Below are positions 1 to 6,333 of a stretch of DNA of 64,000 nucleotides, piece after piece. Each line of letters begins with the position of its first letter. Position 1 is the stretch's first letter. Both the position numbers and the translations under genes were made by a program. Source of the DNA: Syntrophales bacterium (GTDB taxonomy: Bacteria > Desulfobacterota > Syntrophia > Syntrophales > UBA2210); NCBI GenBank assembly GCA_023228425.1, contig JALOBE010000002.1, positions 1-64,000 of the forward strand, in the 5' to 3' direction. The notes under the pieces were generated by a model. That model made no database searches, was not told the DNA's origin, and was given only the letters and a program-made list of their open reading frames with translations.

Positions 1-678
1 ATAACGCCGGGTTTCCTTTCAAACAATCCCGGATCGGCGCTCATCGAGATGGGCGGTACGCGGGTTATCTGCGCGGCCTCACTGGAAGATCGTGTGCCTG
101 ATTTTCTAAGAAATTCCGGCGGCGGGGGGCTGACGGCGGAGTATTCGATGCTTCCATCGGCGACTCCCCGGAGATCCGCACGCGAGGCAGTCCAGGGGCG
201 ACAGGGAGGGCGTACCCAGGAGATCCAGCGACTCATCGGACGATCACTCAGGGCCGTCACGAATCTGTCAGGATTCGGTGAGCGAACCATATACCTCGAC
301 TGCGACGTGCTGGAGGCGGACGGAGGCACCAGGACGGCGTCAATAACGGGCGGTTTCGTTGCAGTGGTCGAGCTTTTCAAAGCTCTCAAGTCACGCGGTA
401 CTATCGAAACCATCCCGCTGGCGGGCTCGGTGGCGGCCGTCAGCGTAGGGCTCGTAAAGGGGGAACTGCTCCTCGATCCCGATTACGAGGAAGATTTCCG
501 GGCCGACGCGGATGCCAACTTTGTCATGACCGGCGAGGGAAACCTCGTGGAGGTTCAGATTACGGCCGAAGGTACCCCCTTTGGGCGAAATCTTCTGGAA
601 AAAATGATAGTTATGGCCGAAAAAGGGATCGTGGAGCTTACGGAACTGCAGAAAAACAGTACCGGGGGCTGGACGTGA
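1..678 (+). CDS. rph: Ribonuclease PH, 5' end cut by window
   Basis: Phosphorolytic 3'-5' exoribonuclease that trims the 3' ends of tRNA precursors. The frame is open from base 1 (reading ITPGFL...) to the stop at 676-678, giving 225 residues; about 15 N-terminal residues lie outside the window. The family signature TAEYSMLPSATPRRSAREA sits at about residues 46-64, followed by the conserved GRSLRAV and DCDVLEADGGTRTASI blocks that form the phosphate and active site. The stop codon overlaps the GTG start of rdgB (GTGA), so the two are co-translated. The rph-rdgB pair is common in bacteria. Identification is firm; only the true start is unseen. Confidence 0.95.
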   Translation: MTPGFLSNNPGSALIEMGGTRVICAASLEDRVPDFLRNSGGGGLTAEYSMLPSATPRRSAREAVQGRQGGRTQEIQRLIGRSLRAVTNLSGFGERTIYLDCDVLEADGGTRTASITGGFVAVVELFKALKSRGTIETIPLAGSVAAVSVGLVKGELLLDPDYEEDFRADADANFVMTGEGNLVEVQITAEGTPFGRNLLEKMIVMAEKGIVELTELQKNSTGGWT

Positions 679-1262
679 AACAGGTGCTGTTCGCGTCGCG
701 GAATCGGGGGAAAATCAGAGAAGCGCAGGCAATCCTCGATTCCTGTGAAGTGACCCTCCTCTCCATGGACGACTTTCCCCTCGCGCCCGATGTCGAAGAG
801 GACGGCACTACCTTTTACGAGAACGCCCTGAAAAAGGCTTCCGAGATAAGTCGTCACACGGGGGTTGCTACCATCGCCGACGATTCAGGCCTGGAAGTCG
901 ACGCCCTGGGGGGGCGTCCCGGAGTCCATTCGGCCCGCTTCGCGGGACCCCGGGCGACGGACTCCGACAATATCCGTTGCCTGCTCAAGGAACTGGGGGG
1001 AGTCGCACCGGAGAAACGGCAGGCGGCTTTCCGGTGCGTCTTGGTGTACTATCGGCCCGACGGATTCTACCGGGCCTTCGAGGGATCCCTGGAGGGAACC
1101 ATCGCCATGGAACCGTCCGGAGACGGCGGATTCGGGTACGACCCGGTGTTCCTCCTCCCCGGCGGCACCATTACGGTCGCCCAGCTTGACGGGGCAAGCA
1201 AGAACCGAATCAGCCACCGGGGGAAGGCCTTTGAAAAGTTGAGACACTTTCTGCTGTCTTGA
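675..1262 (+). CDS. rdgB: XTP/dITP diphosphatase (RdgB/Ham1)
   Basis: House-cleaning pyrophosphatase that hydrolyses dITP, XTP and ITP to monophosphates and keeps deaminated purines out of DNA. The 195-residue protein has the usual family length. The N-terminal substrate loop SRNRGKIREA is at residues 8-17, the metal-binding DDSGLEVDALGGRPGVHSAR is at about residues 68-87, and the C-terminal GDGGFGYDPVF and SHRGKA base-recognition motifs are intact. The GTG start overlaps the rph stop by four bases. The gene ends 28 bases before tRNA-Pro. Confidence 0.95.
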   Translation: MKQVLFASRNRGKIREAQAILDSCEVTLLSMDDFPLAPDVEEDGTTFYENALKKASEISRHTGVATIADDSGLEVDALGGRPGVHSARFAGPRATDSDNIRCLLKELGGVAPEKRQAAFRCVLVYYRPDGFYRAFEGSLEGTIAMEPSGDGGFGYDPVFLLPGGTITVAQLDGASKNRISHRGKAFEKLRHFLLS

Positions 1263-1290
1263 TGTGATCGTCCTTTGGAAGTCGTGCGAT

Positions 1291-1367
<77 letters not shown>

Positions 1368-1376
1368 ATAATAACA

Positions 1377-1409
1377 AAGGGTTACGGCTCATACCGTGGC
1401 CCTTTTTTT
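1377..1409 (+). terminator. Rho-independent terminator after tRNA-Pro
   Basis: The stem GGGTTACGG (1379-1387) pairs with CCGTGGCCC (1394-1402) through nine pairs including two G-T wobbles, with a 6-base loop and seven T residues (1403-1409). It lies just inside the element, so the element appears to supply the terminator of the host tRNA transcript. Confidence 0.75.
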
Positions 1410-1423
1410 GTTTAAAAATCTGC

Positions 1424-1446
1424 GGGGTACAAATCGGGGTACAAAA
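1424..1446 (+). repeat. Tandem 12-bp repeat, candidate integrase arm site (left)
   Basis: Two adjacent 12-mers, GGGGTACAAATC and GGGGTACAAAAT, lie 57 bases inside attL. The same double motif in the same orientation occurs at 10311-10335 near attR and does not otherwise appear in the parts of the window I compared. Paired repeats inside both ends of a tyrosine-recombinase element are the usual arrangement of arm-type integrase or excisionase binding sites. The role is inferred. Confidence 0.5.
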
Positions 1447-1501
1447 TGAGAAGGTGCTACAAACACAAAAAAAGCGACCGTTAAGCCGCCTTGTGAATTA
1501 T

Positions 1502-1636
1502 ATGCAAATAGTTTCACGAAACCAAATGCACAAAATTATGCCAATTTAGTTTCCGGGAACCAAAGTTGCAAAATTGCCATGAATGTCTGTCAGTGATATT
1601 TTGGCAATTTAGTTTCGCGGAACCAAACCGCCAAAA
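1502..1636. repeat. Three degenerate ~36-bp palindromic repeats
   Basis: Copies lie at about 1502-1536, 1538-1574 and 1600-1636. Each carries a core like TTTAGTTTCGCGGAACCAAA, which is nearly its own reverse complement. Copies 2 and 3 also have flanking GCCAA/GCAATTT and GCAAAAT arms. The third copy is the best palindrome. They may be protein-binding sites (operator or partition-like), or only the DNA of a repeated protein module, since frames through them read NLVSGNQ/NLVSRNQ. Confidence 0.5.
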
Positions 1637-2125
1637 TCTGCCGCCGAACTTTTAGCGGAAATGGCAGATGCGCCGAAGTCGCTAAAATCCGCCTGTGGCT
1701 GGCTCGCACGGTAAAAGAAAACAAGGACAAGCGCGACAAGAAAATATTCGACATGTGGCTTGCCTGTTGGACACAAGAAGAAATTGCGGAACGGGAGCAA
1801 ATGACACGACAAGCGGTTGCGTTAATTTTGCAAGAAATGGCAGAACTGCCAAAACTTGCTAAATCAGATAAGTCAACCGCCAGCCATGAAACCGGCTTCA
1901 CGCCGCCTTTGTATAATATTTGGACAAAGCAAACCAAAACAAACGCAGTCAGTCATTAGAAGAGATTGCGGAGCGTGAACATGTAAGCCAGAGGGAAGTT
2001 AGCCGAACTTTAGACGAAATGGCAGGTCTGCCAAAAAGTCTAAAGTCTGCCGCCAACCACGCCGCCTTTGTATAACATTTGGACGAAGCAGACAAAGACG
2101 AACAAAATTGGAACTCCTTCCAAAT
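1599..2125 (+). pseudogene. Remnant of HTH-module DNA-methylase/ParB-like gene
   Basis: Broken coding sequence with three related module copies in shifting frames: SAAELLAEMADAPKSLKSA (from about 1639), TQEEIAEREQMTRQAVALIL (about 1770-1829) and LEEIAEREHVSQREVSRTL (about 1956-2012). Copies 2 and 3 are each followed by PPLYNIWTKQTKTN, at about 1903 and 2062. As I recall, this HTH-plus-LYNIW arrangement precedes the catalytic domain in phage and plasmid DNA methyltransferases with ParB-like N-termini. No methylase DPPY motif or start region is present. Frames are broken by stops at about 1957 and 2073. The family assignment is from memory; the repetition and breakage are direct. Confidence 0.45.
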
Positions 2126-2196
2126 TTGCAGGACGCTTATGAAAGACATTGAAGGCGAAAAGCAAAGGATGCTAGCAACGCAAAACAATGAAGCAG

Positions 2197-2618
2197 CTAG
2201 GGAAATATTTCCCGAACAGGTAGAAAAAGGCCCAGCTCGGCAAGGGTGGGGGGCGGAGTAATGCCTTGTAACTCCGGGCCCAGCTCGGCAAGGGTGGGTG
2301 TGTCCGTGGTAACGTCGGGTAACTGCGGGCCAACCTTCAGCAATCCCTTTGCCCTCTCCGTATCCAGTAGCATTTCGGCGGCTTCGGCTTGTGATATTTT
2401 TGGTATAGGCAAATTTGCCGACACCACTTGATATTGATTGCCGTGAAATTCACCAACATTCATATTTGCCAGCCGCTCAGCATTTCGGCGGCTTGGGCTT
2501 GGCTGATTCCATCCGGCAAATTTGCCGAATCGAAATTCTTGTCTTTCTTGCTTGGCCTGTCACCACCCACCGGCATGTTCGCCAGCTTTTCAGCAATTAC
2601 GGCCCGTCTGTATTGGAT
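2197..2618 (-). pseudogene. Remnant of ParB-like/HTH repeat-module gene
   Basis: Minus-strand fragments in two frames. The first reads RAVIAEKLANM, then SANLPDGISQAQAAEML (about 2606-2480) and a stop. The second (2463-2197) reads SANLPIPKISQAEAAEML followed by two copies of PTLAELG. The SQ-EAAEML helix-turn-helix module after RAVIAEKLA is typical of ParB-like proteins of phage methylase loci (family knowledge). Two tandem module copies plus a frameshift indicate decay after duplication. The longest open piece is 88 codons; I do not think it is a functional gene. It lies beyond the capsid-operon terminator. Confidence 0.45.
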
Positions 2619-2670
2619 AAAAAAGAGAAGGGGGCGGCCCAGACAGGAGAGTGCGCCCAGGCCGCCCCCC
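2618..2670 (-). terminator. Rho-independent terminator of the capsid operon
   Basis: Read on the minus strand, GGGGGCGGCC (2669-2660) pairs perfectly with its complement at 2639-2630 across a 20-base loop, and a T-rich tract follows (2629-2618). It starts 10 bases beyond the capsid stop codon at 2680, so it ends the leftward structural transcript. Confidence 0.8.
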
Positions 2671-2679
2671 AGTTGGCGG

Positions 2680-3837
2680 TTATTTCGTTATTTTAAGAAA
2701 TTTTACCGCCTGAAAGTTGTTAATTCCAGCCGCGACACGCTTTGTGACATAAAACTTAACGAAACCTTTTTCCGTGTAGGGATCGCGAAGCAGCCGGACG
2801 CCCGCGACATGATCAACGATCAAATACGCCCGCTTGAAATCGCCAAATGCAACCGGGTATTCATTCCCGGCAATATCCGGCATATTGTCGTCGATTTCAA
2901 CAGGCTTGCCTAAGAGCATCTCAGGTGCCGCCTCAGTGAGGCCCGGCCTCCAGATGTAGTTGCCTTCACCGTCCTTCAGCTTTCGACAGGCTGAAAGCGT
3001 CGTGTCATTCATGAGCCAAACGCCGTTTTGACGATAGACAGGCTTCAGCGCGTGCTGAAGGTTAAACAGGGAGTCCGCACTGATTCCGGCATTATCCCCG
3101 CTTGTAACGAAGCCCGTTTTGCCATATTCCCACCCGGCATCTGCAACCATTTTTGCTTTGTCAACGATTCCGGACGGCTGTTTAACGCCGTTTCCCTTGA
3201 TAAATGCCGCGCCTTCACGGGCTGTAAACGCCTCGTCGATTTCGTCGATAAGCCAACCCTCAACATCAAAGTCTGACATATCTAAGAGCTTTTGCGTGGA
3301 CTTCGGCAGCGCGTAAATTTCGCAAAACGGAGGTGCAAAGAGCTGCAACTCCGGTGAATCCGTTTCAGGTCGGTCATCCTTCTCTCCGACCCACCCCGAG
3401 CCCGTGCCACCCAGAGAAAGGGGCCTCTTATACTCCCCTCGTGCCCTCTTGACAGTCGCCAGCCGCCGCATAGCAACGCTATCCGTTGCCAGCCGATCGA
3501 TCTCTTTCGACATTTCCTCAGGCACGAGAAAGCCACCATCCGGATCGGACAAGGTGGAAAGCGAAGCCTCGAAAGCTCTTAAATCCGCGCCATCGCCGCC
3601 GCGCCGCACCCATGCCACGAAAGCGGCCGTGTGCTCCGTGTTTCCGGTCATGTCGGAATTACCGCCGCCAAGCCCACGCCTGCCGACAACGGTATCCAGC
3701 TGCTCAAGCTGCTTTTTGAGGTCGTCAAAATCCTTACGCAGGCCATCGAACTTGTTCTCCATCTTGCCTCGTTGTTCAGCGTTAAGCTGTCCTAATTTAT
3801 CAATTAAATCCTGTACTTCCTTCTGTGTATATGACAT
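2680..3837 (-). CDS. HK97-family phage major capsid protein
   Basis: Structural shell protein of 385 residues. The N-terminal 55 residues are a charged coiled coil (KEVQDLIDKLGQLNAEQRGK onward), the scaffold-like delta domain typical of HK97 gp5 relatives, followed by a Gly/Ser-rich linker near a likely cleavage site. The rest carries the family pattern DPDGGFLVPEEMSKEIDRLA, an EGAAFIKGNG loop, a PSGI motif, WLMNDTTLSACRKLKD and a C-terminal FVKFYVTKRVAAGI. The start is the ATG at 3837, preceded by AAAGGA nine bases upstream; a longer open frame to 3966 lacks a better site. No protease, portal or large terminase is nearby, so any capsid would need helper functions. The family is firm. Confidence 0.93.
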   Translation of the reverse strand: MSYTQKEVQDLIDKLGQLNAEQRGKMENKFDGLRKDFDDLKKQLEQLDTVVGRRGLGGGNSDMTGNTEHTAAFVAWVRRGGDGADLRAFEASLSTLSDPDGGFLVPEEMSKEIDRLATDSVAMRRLATVKRARGEYKRPLSLGGTGSGWVGEKDDRPETDSPELQLFAPPFCEIYALPKSTQKLLDMSDFDVEGWLIDEIDEAFTAREGAAFIKGNGVKQPSGIVDKAKMVADAGWEYGKTGFVTSGDNAGISADSLFNLQHALKPVYRQNGVWLMNDTTLSACRKLKDGEGNYIWRPGLTEAAPEMLLGKPVEIDDNMPDIAGNEYPVAFGDFKRAYLIVDHVAGVRLLRDPYTEKGFVKFYVTKRVAAGINNFQAVKFLKITK

Positions 3838-4043
3838 TTGTATAAGTCCTTTCGATTTCAAGTTGGCCAGATTCGGGGCTTTCGCTCTCGTTCTTGCCCT
3901 TAACATTCGCTCTCGCTCCTGCTCGGTTCTGGCTGGTCCGGCCGGGGCTTTCTCTCGATCACCCACATTTAAGATTTAGTTTCTCAACCTCGTCGCCGTT
4001 GTTTGGCCCTGTTCTTTTGGGAGGGGCCGCCTCTATATAAAAT

Positions 4044-4241
4044 TTATTCCAAATCTTTTTTGCACCTCAAGCGAAGGTTTTCAACGGCATCTCTCGGTAC
4101 GCGGATCGTGCCCCCTGGGGCGTATTGTTCCGCCGTCAGGAGGCCGTGATCGATCCACAAATAAACAGTGGACCGCGAGACGTCAAGGTAATAAGCCACT
4201 TCGTCAGGCCGCAACAACTCTTTCTTCGGCAGGTCGGTCAT
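4044..4241 (-). CDS. Excisionase-like helix-turn-helix protein
   Basis: A 65-residue DNA-binding protein with the MerR/excisionase HTH pattern LRPDEVAYYLDVSRSTVYLW (residues 10-29), then a wing (GGTIRVPRDAVENL). Such proteins act in element excision or transcription control. A GAGGGGG ribosome site precedes the ATG. The start overlaps the stop of the 92-aa upstream gene (4238-4241), so they are co-translated. It lies between TerS and capsid, away from the integrase, so it may regulate packaging genes rather than excision; that is inference. Confidence 0.8.
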   Translation of the reverse strand: MTDLPKKELLRPDEVAYYLDVSRSTVYLWIDHGLLTAEQYAPGGTIRVPRDAVENLRLRCKKDLE

Positions 4242-4516
4242 AATTGCCCCCTCGATTTCAGCAGTTTTTCAGCATATGGGCGCTTTCCGGGATTCGCCGC
4301 CCGCCATGCTTCCACCGTCGGCCCGTCTTTTATGTTATCCCACCATTCCCACCATTGTGGGCCTTTTCCCCAGCGGCAAGGGTGCTCATCCGGGCGCGCA
4401 TGGCTGAAGCAAAAGCCAGCAAAGCCCAGCGACTTATCCGGCAAAACGCCGTCGAGTAAAAAATCTAATCGCCACTGCTCCACGGTGCCGCTCGTGTTTC
4501 TTTTCTTTTTTCGCAT
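4238..4516 (-). CDS. Hypothetical 92-aa protein in satellite packaging block
   Basis: Not recognised. The start is the ATG at 4516, preceded by AGGAGG seven bases upstream, which itself overlaps the TerS stop codon. The protein has a basic N-terminus (MRKKKRN), a Cys/His/Trp-rich middle (CFSHARPDEHPCRWGKGPQW) with a WWEWW cluster, and a basic end. No signal peptide or membrane segment is visible. Tight coupling with TerS (10-base gap) and the HTH gene (4-base overlap) points to a packaging or capsid-related role, which is inference only. Confidence 0.75.
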   Translation of the reverse strand: MRKKKRNTSGTVEQWRLDFLLDGVLPDKSLGFAGFCFSHARPDEHPCRWGKGPQWWEWWDNIKDGPTVEAWRAANPGKRPYAEKLLKSRGQL

Positions 4517-4526
4517 TTTTAACCTC

Positions 4527-4823
4527 CTAGGGGCCTGTTCCATAGGGCCGCTTCTCGTCAGGTGTCGGCGTGCAAATTCCAAGGTGCTTACAACCGCCGA
4601 TGAACTGTGACCAAGCAATTTTGCTTACCTCAAAAGCCGGATGCTTCCGAACCATTGATCCCCCCGTTACCGTGATCCCCTCCCGCTTCAGGATATCTGC
4701 CGCCCTCCAATAGTTGCTCAGTGCTTGCACAACTCCATCAAAAAAGGACAGCTCAGCATCGTTAAAAATATATTCCGCCAAAGCTTGCCGTCGGAACTGT
4801 TCAGCTCTTTTGTGAATCTTCAT
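4527..4823 (-). CDS. Terminase small subunit, P27-family-like
   Basis: A 98-residue protein with the P27/Terminase_4 layout: an N-terminal acidic helix (DAELSFFDGVVQALSNYWRA, about residues 22-41), a helix ending ILKREGITVTGG, the HPAFEV motif (about residues 61-66), a second helix (IAWSQFIGGCKHLGI) and a proline-rich tail. Small terminases recognise phage DNA and start packaging with the large subunit. No large subunit is encoded in the element, so by analogy with satellites it may redirect a helper's TerL. Its Shine-Dalgarno is GGGGG five bases before the ATG. Assignment is by pattern; the short C-terminus leaves some doubt. Confidence 0.68.
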   Translation of the reverse strand: MKIHKRAEQFRRQALAEYIFNDAELSFFDGVVQALSNYWRAADILKREGITVTGGSMVRKHPAFEVSKIAWSQFIGGCKHLGICTPTPDEKRPYGTGP

Positions 4824-4891
4824 GACGCCCCCACTTTAATTGAAAAATGAACTTCCGGAAAAAAATGACTCCCCATCCGGTTAAACCCCGC

Positions 4892-5077
4892 TCAAACGCA
4901 GTGATCTGAAGGGGGGGGGTATATCCGCTGGGCTAGTCTGGGCGCTCGCAGGCGGATATGCTTGCCGTTTTTTTTTATCCCACCCCATCGCCTGTTTGGC
5001 CTTCTTTTCATCCGTTTTCTTTCGAAACGCTCGATTGCTGCCTCGAACCGGCGGGCGATTTCTTCCGCGTCCATCAT
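4892..5077 (-). CDS. Hypothetical small basic protein
   Basis: Not recognised. 61 residues from the ATG at 5077, preceded by GAGG eight bases upstream; an in-frame GTG at 5107 is possible but has no ribosome site and would overlap the upstream gene by 20 bases. It starts with a charged helix (MDAEEIARRFEAAIERFERK) and continues very basic (KRMKRRPNRRWGGIKKNGKH), suggesting nucleic-acid or protein binding. It sits 10 bases after the 80-aa gene in the same operon. Confidence 0.6.
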   Translation of the reverse strand: MMDAEEIARRFEAAIERFERKRMKRRPNRRWGGIKKNGKHIRLRAPRLAQRIYPPPSDHCV

Positions 5078-5087
5078 ATCCACGCCC

Positions 5088-5330
5088 TCATTGCCACCGC
5101 GCTTCACCTGTGATCAATGCCATTTCCCCAAGTAGGAGCCTTTTTCGGTTGTCCAACAGCTTAACAGCCCGCCGCTTCAGTTCCCTAAGCCGTTCAACGT
5201 CGCTGGCTGGATTTTGAAATAAAGTTGCCAAGTTGCCGACAAGCGCCTCGGCAGTCTCTGCATCAACATCCACAGTTTCCGCCTGCCTGATTTTCATTTC
5301 CAGTTTTTCGAGTTGTTCCATTGTTTTCAT
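5088..5330 (-). CDS. Hypothetical 80-aa helical protein
   Basis: Not recognised. It has a strong AAGGGGG ribosome site six bases before the ATG. The protein is almost wholly alpha-helical and charged, with coiled-coil-like stretches (MEQLEKLEMKIRQAE and DVERLRELKRRAVKLLDNRK) around an alanine-rich middle, and no membrane segment. It follows the DUF3102 gene by 12 bases. Possible roles are an accessory to replication or packaging; nothing in the sequence decides. Confidence 0.7.
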   Translation of the reverse strand: MKTMEQLEKLEMKIRQAETVDVDAETAEALVGNLATLFQNPASDVERLRELKRRAVKLLDNRKRLLLGEMALITGEARWQ

Positions 5331-5342
5331 ATCGAACCCCCT

Positions 5343-6320
5343 TTATAAAATCGCCTGAATACCTGCGTACTTCTGCGGAAAGGCGGTGATCTGGTCGCGC
5401 TCCGAAAAAGCCCACTCCATAAGCTCTTGTGACGCCCCCGCTTTTTCAAGCTCGTTTAGAACCCCCACAGGGTTTTGATCATAGGCTTGAAATATCTTGC
5501 CCCATGCCTTGCAAAAGGAATTGAACTCATCAAACCCAGGGCGATCAGCTTCGATTTCCCTAAGCATCCGGCCAAGCTGAATTTGTGTGCGTAAATGCTT
5601 CACTGCTGCTGTAGTTTGTAGCGCTTGAGCCCGGTCGACGATCTTGTTGACGATCCGTATCTGTTCGGCCGTGGGTAAACTCTCATCAAGATCGTTTAAC
5701 CCTTTTTGCAATGCTTTTGTCTGTATGTCGTCGTAGAGTATCTTGTTGAATGTCCACGGCCCCGCCCAGGGATGGTCAGGCGTTAAAGGTAACGGCCGAA
5801 CATCGCCCCATCTTCGCAGCTCATCGCCTAGAGCGTCCATGAGCGCGTCTTTGTGGATCGGCTTTTCACCGCCGACGACAGCGCAGACATCGCCTTCGAG
5901 CCATGCATAGTAAAGGAAACCAGCGGCCACACTCGGCACCACCCAGGCAAACTGGCCGGGCGCGCCAGATAGAACAAGTCCAGATCCTAAGTTGTCCGGA
6001 TCAAAAGGCGCGGGCACGGGCAGCTCCCGCGTGTCTGTCAGTAACCGATAGGCGCCAGTCAAAGCGGAAACTGTTTCCGATTTCAAACGGTCTCGCTCCC
6101 GGTGTAGCCGCATGTAATTCCTTGCCGTCCGCGACGTGAAAGGCAAGTTGTCACACACCCATTTTTCAAATTCTCCGTGCGGGAGTTCGGTCTTTACCTC
6201 TGCAAGCAACTTCCCGATCCTGATTGCATCGGTTAAGGCATTTTTAATATGCCCGGTGACTCTCTCGTGTAGCTGGATAATGCCCGAAATCCGATCTGCC
6301 TGATTTATTTGCAAGTTCAT
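5343..6320 (-). CDS. DUF3102 domain-containing protein
   Basis: A 325-residue protein. Residues 1-110 match the DUF3102 pattern seen in phage and plasmid proteins: an N-terminal helix, IRIGKLLAEVKTELPHGEFE, and W-x10-13-SRTARNYMRL. This region resembles ParB-like or HTH adaptors. The C-terminal two thirds are unrecognised but include a WVVPSVAAGFLYYAWLEGD stretch and helical charged segments. The start is the ATG at 6320 with AAGGG upstream; the open frame extends to 6386 but without a good site and into the primase end. It follows the primase by 13 bases. Function unknown; association with replication genes is inferred from position. Confidence 0.75.
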   Translation of the reverse strand: MNLQINQADRISGIIQLHERVTGHIKNALTDAIRIGKLLAEVKTELPHGEFEKWVCDNLPFTSRTARNYMRLHRERDRLKSETVSALTGAYRLLTDTRELPVPAPFDPDNLGSGLVLSGAPGQFAWVVPSVAAGFLYYAWLEGDVCAVVGGEKPIHKDALMDALGDELRRWGDVRPLPLTPDHPWAGPWTFNKILYDDIQTKALQKGLNDLDESLPTAEQIRIVNKIVDRAQALQTTAAVKHLRTQIQLGRMLREIEADRPGFDEFNSFCKAWGKIFQAYDQNPVGVLNELEKAGASQELMEWAFSERDQITAFPQKYAGIQAIL

Positions 6321-6333
6321 TTTTTTCGCCCTT

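Noticed and set aside
1424..1446. CRISPR-like repeats in the element
   Set aside because: The repeats are adjacent 12-mers without spacers, and no Cas gene is present.
1590..2188. Minus-strand frames of 115, 67 and 79 codons
   Set aside because: They are complements of the plus-strand remnant modules and have no ribosome sites.
3838..3966. N-terminal extension of the capsid protein
   Set aside because: The extended frame is open but the strong ribosome site is at 3837, and the extension is low-complexity and basic.
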